Shown: positions 1 through 13,424 of the stretch, in pieces
Numbering within the stretch: position 1 is the stretch's first letter
Layout: each line of letters begins with the position of its first letter
Assembly: GCA_019843655.1 (NCBI GenBank)
Contig: JACDQD010000003.1
Span: forward strand, 4,280,925 to 4,344,924
DNA length: 64,000 nucleotides
Direction: 5' to 3'
DNA from: Lethocerus indicus
Taxonomy: Eukaryota > Arthropoda > Insecta > Hemiptera > Belostomatidae
The notes under the pieces: model-generated
Told to the model about the DNA's origin: nothing
Databases searched by the model: none
The model's input: only the letters and a program-made list of their open reading frames with translations
Position numbers and translations under genes: made by a program

Positions 1-2044
1 GGCTTAACATTATTTGGAAGAACTGTTAAGGTAATAGACTTTTTCTTAAAACGGGTTTCGAGTAGACTGAACGTCCTTAAACTTTACCTAACTATGTAAT
101 GGCCATTCCTTTCGCGCCCTCCAACCCACTTCCATCAAGCACGCAATTCCAAGAAAACTTCATTCGAGGATGCCAAATCCGGAATTATAGTTCCGCATTC
201 ACGCGAAATTTTTTTCCATTCCGGAGGCCATTTGGGAGTTATTATGGAGTAAAATTTATAAAACGGAGGTGGATTGGTAGAAAAAAGCTGGTAAACGTGT
301 GTCCGAGTTTACAGTTCAGAATTATAATTGCAACTGACATGTACTCTTTAGTAGAGGCTTTCACGAAAACAGTTATTCATTTTTAATTACAAGTTTCTCT
401 TACAAGAAGCTCTGTTCAAGCCGAATAACAAATAAAAGCGGCAAAGTTTTTCAAAATTCAAATTACATGAATAAAATATCATTGTATCATATCGTTCTTT
501 ATTTCACCCAGATCAAAGGGAATTAAAAATTATTTTTCCCCGTTTTATTTCCTGCATTTTTTCATTTGGCTCTTTTAATTATTTCATAGTTTTTTAATAC
601 TGTAGAATATGGTACTACAAAACAATCTATTCCAAAAATTTTCCATCCGGTCATTACATAAAACTCCAATTTGCAATATAAACAGGTACTGTAAAGAAGA
701 ATATACCCTCATACAGTTCAAACACTGGACCACAAATTATGTAACGAATGTTTATTTATAATGCCTCTGTATCCGCTTTTCGAAAGTTTTTCTTTTATCT
801 CCAATGGTCACTTTAGTTTGATCGTTTCTGAAAGGTAAGACTACTGACAGGCCCTTCACAAGCGGATACTTAAAAAAAAGAACTGACAACGTCCCTAAGA
901 CGGACTAAATCGAACCACTCGACTCGAGTGAGGAGCCCATCGTATTTATATTCTTGTTAAGACGGAAGATGAAAACCATTTCAAATTAGATAACAGAGAG
1001 AAAAATCGTTTCAGTCCGGTGAACGCCGTAGCGGAGAAATATTTATAGCGTTGTCAAGGCAATCAAATTGATGACTACCCACTGAAAATACGATATTTAT
1101 TTATTCAATTAGGTTATATACACATTTTAGGTACTTATATTTCGAAATGGGGACAAAATACTGAAAACATGATTCCTTTCGGAAAAGCAAATAAATAGTT
1201 TACGTACTTTTATACTTAATTCTAAGTGACTTTTCCAGTTGATACAATGATCTGTTGTTTCGGGGAAATTTACTGGAATTAAAATCTTACGTACAGTAAT
1301 AAACCATTTGCTTTTAGAGGAATTGTACAAATAGGGATACTGGAGGGGAGACAATTAAGAGATTGATACTGGGCGGTAGTTGCGGGGGGTGTGGTCAGCT
1401 GGTCAGGTCCGGGTAAATGTCATGGGGCCGATTGTGCAACGCCAATTGTATAACAAGGGCGGGCGCACAACCCTCAAGGACGTGTAATACACTTCCTGCG
1501 GGGGGCCACGTGGTGCACAAACTGGAACTTTCCTTATAAGTTCCAACGGCGCCGCTGGCCGGGTTCGTGCCATTTTATAAATGAAAATCGCGGCCAATTC
1601 AGCGATCCAATTATTAGAATATGTTTTGCGAAAATACAAAAACGAGAAAACAAAAACCCCAGACATTCTATTCTGGCAACAGAATCTAACAGAAATATTC
1701 AAAACTGCACAACGTAAAAATAGAATTATTAACTACCGTCAGTTGTTTTAAAATAAACTCTTCTTGAATTTATGAAAAACAGGTGTACAGAGTGGTAGGC
1801 TTTTGATGCAAATGTGGGCCTCATGAAACAACGTGACAACGGCCGAATATTTAAAACAGGAATTACATTCCAATTCTAGTACGTAATAATCATGTCATAA
1901 AACACAAGTAACAATCCGGTTGAACGATTATTTAAGATTGGTTTAATTTACAGTATTTGTATGTAAAGGTTCCGAAGATCATTAAAATTTCGTTACCCGA
2001 TGATTGTGAGCCCAAAGCCGAAGAGATAATGAGATCGTAGTGAC

Positions 2045-2085
2045 TGGTTACTTACCTGCAACAATAAAAAGAACAATTGAAACGC
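2045..2085 (-). promoter_or_regulatory. Candidate recursive splice site (ratcheting point) 3
   Basis: On the minus strand the pyrimidine-rich stretch 2077-2060 (ttgttctttttattgtt) leads to cag at 2058-2056, immediately followed by gtaagt at 2055-2050. This is again a juxtaposed acceptor and full-consensus donor with zero exon length. It is the most downstream of the three minus-strand sites. The next splice partner, whether another ratcheting point or the downstream exon, would lie left of the window. Confidence 0.48.
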
Positions 2086-4375
2086 ATTCGCAGGAAAAAA
2101 TCAGCAGTTATATATGGAAATTCGCAATGATACATGCAATATATGTTTTTATTATTTTTAGATCTAGATTTTTAGATTAACAGTATGCTGTCTGATGTTT
2201 TTTCTTTGGCATAAATCCACCGGAAGGCGATAAAATTATCGCCTACACTATCACTATAATGTTCAAACATGTTGATTACAATAATTATTTAATAATACAA
2301 CCATCAATAACGACGAACGAACCCGCTTTACAATATCAGTAGAATACTTAGGTTAAATTCATGAAACAACGGTACCTGACGGTTCTTCCTCCCCCGACCA
2401 CTGTTAATGGTACAACAAGCAAGCGAGATTAGAAATCGTAACAACAGTCGCAAGTACGTCGCGCCAAAAACAAGCCGGTCCCTAATTAAAAAATTAATTA
2501 AAACTGTTCACTTCGACTTAAACCTAACGAGACTGCGGGCATGCGAGAGCGAGCAACAATGTAAGTGAGAACAAGAAACCGCACGTAATATCTCCGAAAT
2601 TTATCACCACGGGCGTGATAATTTACTGGGTCGAAAATTACGATTGAAGGAAAACTCGGTCTGCGACCGGGATGTACAGGCCCCGGGTAACATTTTCAAT
2701 TTGATTTAATACAATTGAGGAAAATAGTTCGTAAACTACAGCCTACCCTTTAGAATCAACAGGGTATTTTAGTTATACACTTGAATAAACATATTTGAAA
2801 GATGTTGAAACGACCTAGTAATTTTTCACGCGTAACAGTTGAGAGAGCACAGGTTTATTCAGTGCTTAGAGAATGGGAAGTAACGCACGTGCGTTAATAC
2901 TTGTATAATTAATATTTTTCCCATCCTCATAGCTACTACGCTCATACTAGCACGAGAAGCGACAAGAGAAAACGCAATAAGAGCGGGGCGCTGCTCACAA
3001 AAAAACGATAAAATGAATTACCTTTGCATTTTAAACCCGCCCATTACATAAATCCAACTCCGTGATCCCCGACCGATCTCGGTACGTGTCTGACACGTAC
3101 TCCGTCCATCTACGCTATCTTCTGCCCCAGGCTGGCCGCCTCCAATCGGCAAATAAATTACACGTTCGCGGGAACGAGGGCCGACCCACCGCCCAGTGAT
3201 GAAACGTGACATAGCGGAGAATACTACAAAACGATATTTAATAAATAAGAGAAAGTCGGCCGGTATAGCGGTCACTGTTTAAAAGAAAAGAACACGAGAG
3301 GATAGCGACAGCAAAGACGGTATCGCACGACGACGGCCTTGGGAAAGCCAATTCACCATTCCGTACAATTCGTTAGGAACGCTTAAATAATTTCGCAAGA
3401 TTAATAGGAACCTGTGGAAGATACGTAAATGTCAAGTTGAGCAAAATTACTCCTTTATTTCTTGCAATAACCGGACGTAAGGCAGTACTGAGGGAATCCT
3501 ATCGTATACGACAGGCCATTCGCTAAATAAATAACTGGATGCAATACATTGACAAAAGGGAGGGTAATTTAAGAAAACAAGCTTATGACTCTCACTGTCG
3601 AACATTTTTACCTTGAAAAGTTCGGTAATGCTTCGGGCGAGAAAATACGGATATACAAAATCGATGTATCATCCGATATACAGACACGCATAATTAACAA
3701 CTCGACGCAGATTAATAATAAAAAGTCCAGTATATTATTCGGAATCCGAGCCAGATGATGAAAAAATGGGGCTTCCTTCGAATCGAGTTTGTAAGGTTTC
3801 ACTGGCACCTGCACCGATTAGCTGGCCCGCCGGGTAATTCACTTTTACGGTAATTCAATTCCGACGGCCGTCAAACTCTATCGGCCCAATCTGCGTAAAG
3901 TGAAACGCTCTAGTGGAAGACAGATTTAGGGCTTTATTCGATCGGCGGGCCCCACCTATGTTACTTTCAAAGTTGAATAAGATATGAGTGAATATCGGGC
4001 AACTACAGCCAAACCATCCAGAGTTAACGACGGACGGTATTTATTATTAATAGATACTCTCGCAATAATTGTTCACTCCTTATTCACGCGTGAATGCACC
4101 ACGTGCGTACTACATACTTCTTTGTATAATGCGGGTTACATTAAATTAAAGCACCATCATAGTAATTGATTTTTTATTGGTGTTTTGTTCTAAGATAGCC
4201 AATGAGTTTAGTAACAAAATAATTTTTTTCTTAAGGTTTTACGAGCTACGATATAGCACTCTGAGTCATGACGGCCTGTTATTGACAAATTGAATTCTAT
4301 TAAAAATGGTAAACGGTTTTGTATTATACATATTGAAGATAATTTCATGTTAATTCATATTTTAAAGATATATTT

Positions 4376-4393
4376 ACACACACACACACACAC
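4376..4393. repeat. Short (AC)n microsatellite
   Basis: Nine AC units, followed after about 15 bases by a purine-rich aaggaagggaaagg stretch (4409-4436). Confidence 0.9.
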
Positions 4394-7300
4394 GATTGAT
4401 AAAAGGCCTTAAGGAAGGGAAAGGAAAGGAAGGGAGGTGGCCACTCATAGGGCTCTTACATATTAAGGATATGGGGAAAGAGAATCGATTGGAAGCTAGT
4501 GGCTAGGATGGAAAATATGTCCGCAGCGGGGAGCAGAATGCGGGCTCTGCAGGGCCTATAAGCCGGTTGGAAGGCGCCCTACAGGTGTCCCACATAGCAG
4601 TCCAGCGCATGAGCACTCAACACTTTGGCACCGACTCGATAGCACCACTAACCACCATAGCCGGGCCACGTGATCGCCCGACTGTAGCATCCTCCTCCGC
4701 TCACATACCTATTTTATACCTTCTTAATTGGCCGCCATCGTAATTGGACCCCGCCACGCGGTAGTTACAGCTCTATAGTTTGCTCTTTTTGTTACTCGGC
4801 CCATCTAGAAACAACCTAACTCCGCTCCGTTACTTCTTCCGGGAAAGTAAATAGGCGTCGAAAAGAATATTTTTAAAATAATCCGCGTGAAAATAAACAA
4901 GACGTCTTACCGTAATGCCTAAAGAGACAAATCGATAAAATGAATTAAATCTAGAATTGAAATAGCCAGAAAATAGAAACGATCCTCGGAAAATCTACAA
5001 TAACAACGAGGCACTGCGCGTTTAAATTACTCTGCATTACGTTACAATAGACTAAGGTCTCTACGTTAACACAGAATATGGAGTAGATTACTTGCCTCAG
5101 ACTCTCTCTAGACATTCGTGTATGTGCAACTGGGAGACAAATATTGCCACACTTTCCACTACACAACTAAATATCTTCACGCTTAACATGGGCAGAGCAT
5201 GATTTGAACAAGTAATTACGGCCGTCAGTAGCACAATAATTACGACTACGGAGTATGGGGTAAACTTTAACCGGTCCATTCCCAAGCCTCTACAGAGAGA
5301 GGAAGCGGAATCTTTATATCCAGATTTGGAAAATACATTCGGAATATAAAAGAGAAACATCATTCGAGTCCTAATTTCTCTTCGGCCCATTCTCCTACAC
5401 GTCCATTCCTGTTCCAGAAACGGGTTCGGCCGTTTATCGTTTGATCTGAACGGACGAAACCGGTCTGGAGCAATGCGGCGAACAGCCCACGCCCATCGCC
5501 AGAGTCAAATTGCCAGCTGCGTGAAACGCCGGTCACTGATTATCAATGGCATATTATCTCCCGTTATAAATTCAAAACTCGCGATATTTAGTAGTTTTGG
5601 AATTCATCAAAAAACGACCGCAACCACTGTTGTTTGCTTAAATTATTAACTGTAATTTATGTAAAAGTATCAGAAGCGATTCAAAAAACAAGGAGGAATT
5701 GTTCAGTAATCAGGTTGATTTGGATTAAGCACTTGGAGTTTATTGTAATAATCAATATCAAGTTAGAATTCTTATTAGATTAATTTTCTTATTCAGCAAT
5801 AAGAACTCGCGATCACACATTCCTGTCACCGTGTGCATTTCATTGTCATGTCCAGAAGGTCAGAATAATTTTGACGAATGTCATATTGAAACATCATTTT
5901 TAGACACAGTAGAATGCCCGCTTTCGTCGTGATCACACTTAATTCGACGTGAATATATTTAAAATGTCAATGTCAATGGAACACAGTCGGAAGTGAAACC
6001 TGCGACAACACAAAAGAGCGGATACCATTCCTAACCACTGTAATTGTCATAAACTGATGGCATTCTAATTATCACGGATACACGATGGCAGGAAACAATT
6101 TATATTTTTTTGCTTTCAGTGCGAGTCTAAACCCAGCCTAAATACCCGGGTATGGTCTTTTTTTTTACTCACGCAGAACGTTGCGTAGTAGCGCACGCCA
6201 TCTCAGTCTTGGCATGGGAGGTCTAAAACATGTAGCTACACATATTCCATATGATGAATTTTTTCTGTCATTTTTTTTAATGGCAATTTTGTTAGCAATG
6301 GCAATCCATCAAATGTATACGTCGCGTGAGAGGCTAGTGGCGCAATATTAATGAAGCAGGGACCTATAAGTGCTGGATATAGGTGGCGTTATAGGTTAGA
6401 AAAGTATTGAACCGTTGACCCGAGGAGAAAGATGTTGGGCGTAGTGCGGAACAAAACAGGCCCAAGGCCGGCTTCTCGCTCACCGGTGATAGTCGATAGC
6501 CGAGGGGCGGGAGGGGGGCTCGGTTGCACAAGCCAACCCAGTGCACGCCTTCCCCTCGGGCTCGTTACACCCGGCCCTTTCTTTCCGACCCCGATTCAAC
6601 AATTACACCCAACTTACTCCCACTTTTTTTTTTGTTTTTCCCTATCCACCGACGACACGTGTCGCAACGCTCTCAATCGCCGGGTCACAGCCACTACCGA
6701 CGACGACAAAACCAGAAACCCCTAACCTAACCCAGCCTTACTTAGAATTTTTAAACTCTTAACCACGACCAGTAACCATCCCCTGTTACCAGCATTTAGC
6801 GTCAGGACTATTCCTCTATGTAAGTACTTAGTGTAAGCAAAAAATGAATGTATTTCCGGAATTATCTCGTACAATTGAAAGTAATGAGGACGGAAAAGTG
6901 CCATAAGTAGGTACCAAAAACAAAATTAGTGTCCGGTTAATTCAGTCTACGTGTTGAACATTTCAGAAATTAATATAGGTTTTTTTTCGGTTAATAGTGT
7001 AGTCTCTAACTTTTATAAATGGGCGTCATACATTATAGGAAATCAATCGATCGTGAAAAATACCTGTCTGAGCGAAATTAGCTTTCCATCACTAAAACGG
7101 AGGTTACAGGACTGGGATTCATTTTTCATAAAAATGCTATTACATAACATCCAATAATTTCAATGTTTTCGAAAAAACCTCGATTCAACCCTGCTGAGAC
7201 TTTAATCGCTGATCAACTGCTGCGGCTTTTTTTACTAATAAAATCGAAATGGTGGCATAAATGAAAGTAATATCTATTCAAGCTTCAAATTAATATCTGT

Positions 7301-9299
7301 ATCGCCGAAATTTGGTACACAAAGGTAGTTTATACTTCTTGCATGCCGTAGAACCACTGAAAAACGAATCGACTGTTCGACGCCACTTGACAAGTAGGCG
7401 ATCGCCGGGAATTGGAGCGATTAATATTGCCGGTGAAAACGGACAGAGTGAAAATCGACAAGCTGTTTTTATTCTACTGGTAGAATCAGTATCTCTTCAA
7501 ATGACCGATAACGCTTTAAACGGAAGATGAATAACACTGCCCAACGCGTCTCACCTGGTCGCTAACCGAGAACCGGTTTTCGAATGAATCAAACAGAGGA
7601 AGAACTTTCCCGGTTCCAATTTGCGCATTTCCTTCCTCAAATGGTAAAGCGAATAGCACGACCACAGAACTGCACTTTTAAATAGCTATTATTGCGTTAT
7701 TAATGTGTGGTAATTAAATCGAGTTAAACCCCGGGGTTTTGCTCATCTGAAACAAAATTCTTTAATTCTGGCATTGTCCTCAGATAGTAAACTCAAAAAT
7801 GAATTAATTAAGGCGGAATAGGACTCACGAATAGTATATTTTGAAAATAAAATGGGCAATAACACAATCAGCGAGAGATAAGCAGCCGGAGTGCGACCGC
7901 GGATTCGAAAGGAAGTGGTCCAGAGAGGTTGAGATAATACGGTATTAAATCTAAATCGTGGTCAGAGGAACGTCAGGATGAGCGAGAGAAGCGGGATGAA
8001 AGAGCGAATGATGAAGAAACACATTAAGGACGCCGTCCCTCCAGCAATAAAGTCGTCTTCCCAGCAAGGTCATCACCGACAACCAGTACCACTTCACCCA
8101 GAGGCTCGCTTAGCTGCCCCTCTGTTCAACCTAACACACTTCACCATTACAAACGATTCCTCTCACTTCTAAGAAACGAAAGTACTCTCTTAAAATTGGT
8201 TATTCAAAACTCCAGAAAACATTGGTGGAGAAAGTCCACGGATTTGGAAGACAACACTCGCGATTCAATATAAGCTAAAACAATTAATTTGTTTATGATA
8301 TCAATAAAAGTCCGCAATTAAGCTGCATTTCATATTCTCAATACGTTATAATCGTCGAGAAAAATGACATGCTATATGCTTAACTAAAACCAAGGGTATA
8401 AATCAGCCGTAGGATAACCTGCCCGAACAATAAATACAGCCAGTGATTGGCCGAGTTCTATAACGCAGCGGTGTTAAATTTAAACGACCAGTTAATTAGA
8501 ACAAATCTATTTTTAGAGCCCATACTGGATTACTACTTCTCGGCTCTGCGAACAGACTTAGCCCGGCATAACGATAACGTGATAAGTCCAACAGGCATAA
8601 ACTTCAATTGACTGCCTCGATCCCAGTCGTCGGAGGCATCCAAAAAAAATTTTTATTCGGCAACTGACTACTACAGCGTTTTTGGGTCCAAACCTAGTAA
8701 CTAATTGTATAACTGAATAATCTCCGGCACTAACGAAAACGAAAGTGGTCCTACGATAGACATAGAAATTATCAATTATACGTGTTTTCCTTGACTTGCA
8801 TGAGTCCTTCATTATAATAATGACAGAATACTAACGACAATGGGGAGAAACCATAGAACCAAATAGACGAGGCAGGAAATCACAACTTTAATTGCGAACT
8901 AAAAAGAGGTAGACAGAATATGAATAATCCGCCGATGATTCCAGAAAGGATTTGGGAACTGTGCGCGCACCACGCGATGAAAGAACACGTGTTCTTCTCC
9001 TTGGAAGCCACTCACGTCCCACTTACCGACGGCAGTTTTTCATCTTCGTTAGCAGTACGTAATATAAATTATCGGCACGTTGTTTGCATGTACACAACGC
9101 CGATTAGACCACTCTTCAATTATTCCAGAGTATCAAAACGACGGCAGTTTGCGAGCGGAATGGTGGTAACGAAAGAGGGAACAGTTGTTCCCTCCAGATG
9201 TGGGTCGCGAGTCCTTCTCGGACTGTTAAGAAAAGTTTTAAATTATTAACGCAACACATGTAACTCCGCGTTATAGTTCCCAAGGAAAGGAGGACCGAC

Positions 9300-9335
9300 A
9301 AAAAATAGGTTAAAAATCGGTAGACCATTGATTAT
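9300..9335 (-). repeat. Dispersed repeat fragment (shared with 15.57 kb)
   Basis: This is the partner of the repeat near 15.57 kb and carries the more T-rich, presumably more decayed version (ggttaaaaatcggtagacca then ttgat). No further similarity is obvious outside about 30 bases. Confidence 0.35.
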
Positions 9336-11465
9336 CAGCGTAACCTTGGAGTCCACCGTGAGTACGCCCCCGGTCACAGACACCGTTCTTTTTATTTTTT
9401 TGCATGACCTATTTCACAAATTTCGGTTGACCTAAATAAGAAAAGAAGGAACAACTAAGTCTGTTTTCTCAAAACTGAGAACGGCGGGCTCCTAATAGCT
9501 GATGGGATCTACAGCTGGAGGAGGAAATTCAGAACAGTTGAAACATAATTAAATAAAAGAACATTCCTACCCTAATTAGAAACATAAGAACAAACACGTA
9601 TAAGAAAGTAGACGCCCCTGTCAACCCTTTATGGGTACTAAAAACTCTGAACTGAAACTAGACACGTCTCTGGACTAATATATGATTCAATATTGCTCGG
9701 AATACGCGTTATGTGTTACAGTTTTTGTTTATCTCATTTAGATACTACAAGAAACCAGAGTACACAAGTCCTTTACAGTGTACACGTCGATACCAGATAT
9801 CACCGACATCCGTATTTAAAACGCAATAACTTCTGCCCAGATTTACCTACCGAACGATATAAATGTCTTTACGCACTATTATATTTCCCACCCAGCAACG
9901 AATAAACTATCATCAGTGCGACAAATACAATAACCTCGGCGGTTATTTTGTGAAGAACAAAAAAAAATTTGGGAAAAACAAAAAAACAGGCCAAGGGGGT
10001 CTAAAGAGGATCTCGGCAGCCTTTCGGCACTGATCGCTAGACCTAAAAATAGACTGTTTTCGACGTCTAGAACCGAAAAGTGGGGGCGGCCAAAGAATGT
10101 TTATCCTGGTCCAAAACATCCTTGCTGAATATAGTAGAATATATAGAGGTTAGATTTCGTGGTTCCACATCCACAGGGGTGGGGAGAAAATCGTTCCGAA
10201 TCCTGATCTAGATACAGGGCCAGGAAGTGGCGCATTCCTCGCTGGACCGACCAAGTGAAATTTCGTTAACTGGAACAAACCGGTCTAACAATTGTTACAC
10301 AACTTGTCTCTCTCCACCAATTTCTGTTTACTGTTACATATACGTTCTGTGTATTGTTACGAAATATTTTCCCAATAATTCCTCCTTTAAACCTCAAATT
10401 ACAGGTTATGTTTCTTGGACGGATATAATGCAGTTATATGATTTAGTTAATTTAACCATGACTGATACACAATTACTAAAGTTTGAAATATTTATACACG
10501 TTTCGCCATCGAGATTACTTGCGACTGTTTGGATCTTTTAGAAAGTCAATGCCAACAAAATGAGAACTCAGCAATGGCCACGCGTATGCTAACCATAATT
10601 ATCAAAATTACAAAATAATATATGCTTTTTCTTTCCAACATAATTTTGCAAACAAATTCCCCAATCCGGTTTCCTTTAAATTAAACACACTTATACAATA
10701 TGAATGAAGAATACAGATAAAACAAATTAACTATTTAATTTTATTTCATTTACTGAGCTAACTAAACAGACAACATCAAAGGATCGAGCAGAAAGAAATG
10801 AAGCACCGGAAACCGCTCTGATGTTTATCTTATAAGGACTGGACGTTAACCTGACAAACTTGATTAATGAAAGTGCTCCCTCCCGCGAACCCCTTACTCG
10901 TTATATTTGGTTTTCCTGTACTTTTAAGAAGCGTAATGAATTACGTCGTGATGCGTTATGCACTGCTAGCTCCCTTTTATATGCTGTTTATTAGTTTTTC
11001 TCTTTGTATTATTAAACATCACCCGCACCATTTACGTGCCATTTTTTACACTGTCGTCAACCAATGGATGTTAGGAATTCCTCTGAGATATGCACCAATG
11101 ACTGATTTCAGACCGATGCAAACATTTTTTATTCAGTGGGAATCGGTTTCAGACGGAGGGTCTTCCCCCAGTTGGGAAAGAAGTCAGTTCGATTCTCACG
11201 CCTGGCATTTTAACAGAAAGTTTGAACACCTCTACGGCTATTATAATTACAAAAGATAATGGGTCAGTTTTGAGGATACATTTCCAGCTTTAATTGGAGC
11301 CGCCTGTCGGCCGTATCTTGAGAGTCGTACAAGGTTAAAATGTCTTTTTAAAATGTCGGCATAAAATGACTGTCGATGATAACCAACGCAAATTTTGATG
11401 GAAAGTAAACCTCGGTTTACAGAGGGGTCACTACGTAGAGGAAACATTACTAACAAATGACATAC

Positions 11466-11512
11466 AGTCCTTCCCTTTTACCTCATTTATATACATCCAC
11501 AGGTAAGCGGTC
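11466..11512 (+). promoter_or_regulatory. Plus-strand juxtaposed 3'/5' splice-like motif
   Basis: A pyrimidine-rich stretch (11468-11489) followed by tccacag at 11496-11502 abuts gtaagc at 11503-11508. The form resembles a ratcheting point but is on the opposite strand to the three better sites, and its pyrimidine tract is interrupted by A residues. It may be a chance match, or belong to a plus-strand transcript not otherwise visible. Confidence 0.2.
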
Positions 11513-12262
11513 ACTATCAAAGCATACTCGTGAACTTAAAGCTCGTATAATTAACCAGTTATTGGGTTTTTTCAAGCTGTTCAGAAAAATTCTTCACGTA
11601 AGAGTTCATCGACACGGGAAAGTCCTTCATAAGAAAATATCGTAAGGACGCATCTGATTTGGGACCAACAGAATATAAGAGAGAATATCAAGTGGCCTCA
11701 AGGGTATGATAAGAATGCGGTTATAGTCCAGGGTTACGTGGAAGATTGGTCACGAATTCTGGCAACAAAACAAGCCCAGAAAAAACCTTTTGATATAAAA
11801 AATGTATATATAATGTTATCTGTCCTTGTTATTAATTATTCCTAACCAGTTTATTATAGACATTGACAATTTGAATAAAGAAAAACAAAATAAAAACATT
11901 CAACCAATTAGATGAGACATTTCGAAGGTTTGATGTACCTTTTACAGGTCACATTTCCCGGACATCCTGGCTATTTTCCGTTTCACGATTTCCGCATACT
12001 CCGTTTGTAGATACTAATATTAATTACTAATTAATTAGTTTGATATAGCTTTAGCCCACAGGATGTCAGGTTTTTCTCATTATACCCGACAGACTGGACG
12101 CCTGGAACAATCGTAACTGTCCGAAAACCGAAGCCAAATAAAGCGAATCGAGAAGCTACAGTTTAAGTGCACAAATAGCTCGTTCCCCCAACGTATATGC
12201 CAACCGATATTTGCAAGACTGCACTCCCGTAAGTACAAAAATAAACCCACTTCTCGGGATTT

Positions 12263-12317
12263 CGGTTTTTGAGCCCGAAATAGGACCAAAAAAGCGGGTT
12301 TTGAGCCTAAAATAGCA
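12263..12317. repeat. Diverged 32-bp-period tandem duplication
   Basis: cggtttttgagcccgaaata and, 32 bases on, cgggttttgagcctaaaata; the 23-base units match at 19 positions. It lies within a 132-codon minus-strand open frame that has no other signs of coding. Confidence 0.6.
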
Positions 12318-13360
12318 TTATAAAAATATTTTAAATGGAGCCACCACACAGGACGACTTTTAATCATAACTGAGTTTAAAAAAATCTGACCGAGTCTTAA
12401 ATGTGACCTGCCAGATGTGCCTTTTTGTGGAGAAGGCGGTTTAATCCAGAAGACGAATGGAGAGATGCATTTGTACAAAAAGAGACACTATCACAATGGA
12501 ATATTCCAATAATGTTTTATAATACTTTTAAAAAAGTAAAAGTTCGAAACGCCTAAAGAAGCTATTATTTTATTAGCGCCATTTTTCTTCTAAACTGGGC
12601 TCTCGGATAAAGTCTGATCTAGATTAACTAGAGGAAACGTCCGCACCCAACACAGTTAACATAATCGAAAGGCTTATTGAGATGTAAGGACTACAAATTT
12701 AGAGATTATAATCGAAGTATGATTAATGCGAAAGATTCAAAAAGTATTCCACTGAGGTTTTGCCAAATAGGTGTGATTAATATCAACAATTTAAGTACAT
12801 AGTTATCTATTATTCTATTGTTAAACATTAGCACAACGCTTGTAAGCTAATGTAATATAATTCCCAAACCCAGTCCCAAAGGTAATATTTAGAGAGATTA
12901 GGTGTATTTATATTATGTATACATAGTGGAACCAAATGAGTTAAAGAGGGTCTGGAGGGAAGTCGTAAATGTAATTTGTATGGGATTAATAGGTCACTTA
13001 TTAACTGTTTATCGGGAAGATTTAATCGTCCGCAAATTAGTATCCGACATATTAACAAAATCAAAATACTGGGAACACGTGATACGCTTTAACGACAACA
13101 AAAATGTATGGCTCATCGAATTCCTACCGTTTTCGTAAGACAGAATCTGAGTTGTCACGACTGAAAGAAATGTTTTCTAAGTCTTGCACCAGTAAACTTT
13201 TCGGAAGCGGAGCTCAAGAAGGCTAAGGGCAAATTTCTTACAGAAGAAGACGAAGAAGAAAAATAATGAAGAATCGTTGTGGGACACCTGCACATTCCCT
13301 GCTCTACCGGCGGGTAACAAAAACTGTCATCCAGTTCCGTCCTACTTTACCAACCCGACC

Positions 13361-13424
13361 TCTTTATTCTTCCTATCCTTTTATCCTATTTCAGGTAGCG
13401 GGACCGGGACGGCCACGTGAGTAA
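13361..13424 (+). other. Strong 3' splice site with a possible 22-nt microexon
   Basis: A long pyrimidine run (13361-13391, almost uninterrupted C/T) ends in tttcag at 13389-13394, an excellent acceptor. Twenty-two bases later a gtgagtaag donor begins at 13417. The enclosed 13395-13416 is G/C-rich (gtagcgggac...ggccac) in AT-rich surroundings and would shift frame by one base. No neighbouring exon can be assigned. It could be a microexon, an unpaired acceptor or a non-functional decoy. Confidence 0.25.

Larger units (their letters stand above)
1..9299. other. Non-coding, AT-rich; no gene recognised
   Basis: No protein-like frame is supportable; the longest frames are about 100 codons, as expected by chance. 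Apart from the splice-like site at 2.05 kb and the AC run at 4.38 kb, it holds GC-richer patches at 1380-1570 (with a CCACGTGG palindrome near 1505 and a ggaactt/aagttcc hairpin at 1524-1544), 4480-4720 and 6420-6700. A strong pyrimidine-tract acceptor (tttgctttcag) ends at 6119 on the plus strand. At 5451 a gaaaccggtctgg word may be a shred of the ctagaccggttt repeat. Confidence 0.6.

Noticed and set aside
6719..6736. cctaacctaaccc, like two units of the insect telomere repeat TTAGG
   Set aside because: Only two units and no further array; chance is likely.
10867..11259. 130-codon plus-strand frame with hydrophobic stretches
   Set aside because: Hydrophobic runs follow from T-rich DNA; no membrane-protein family resemblance.
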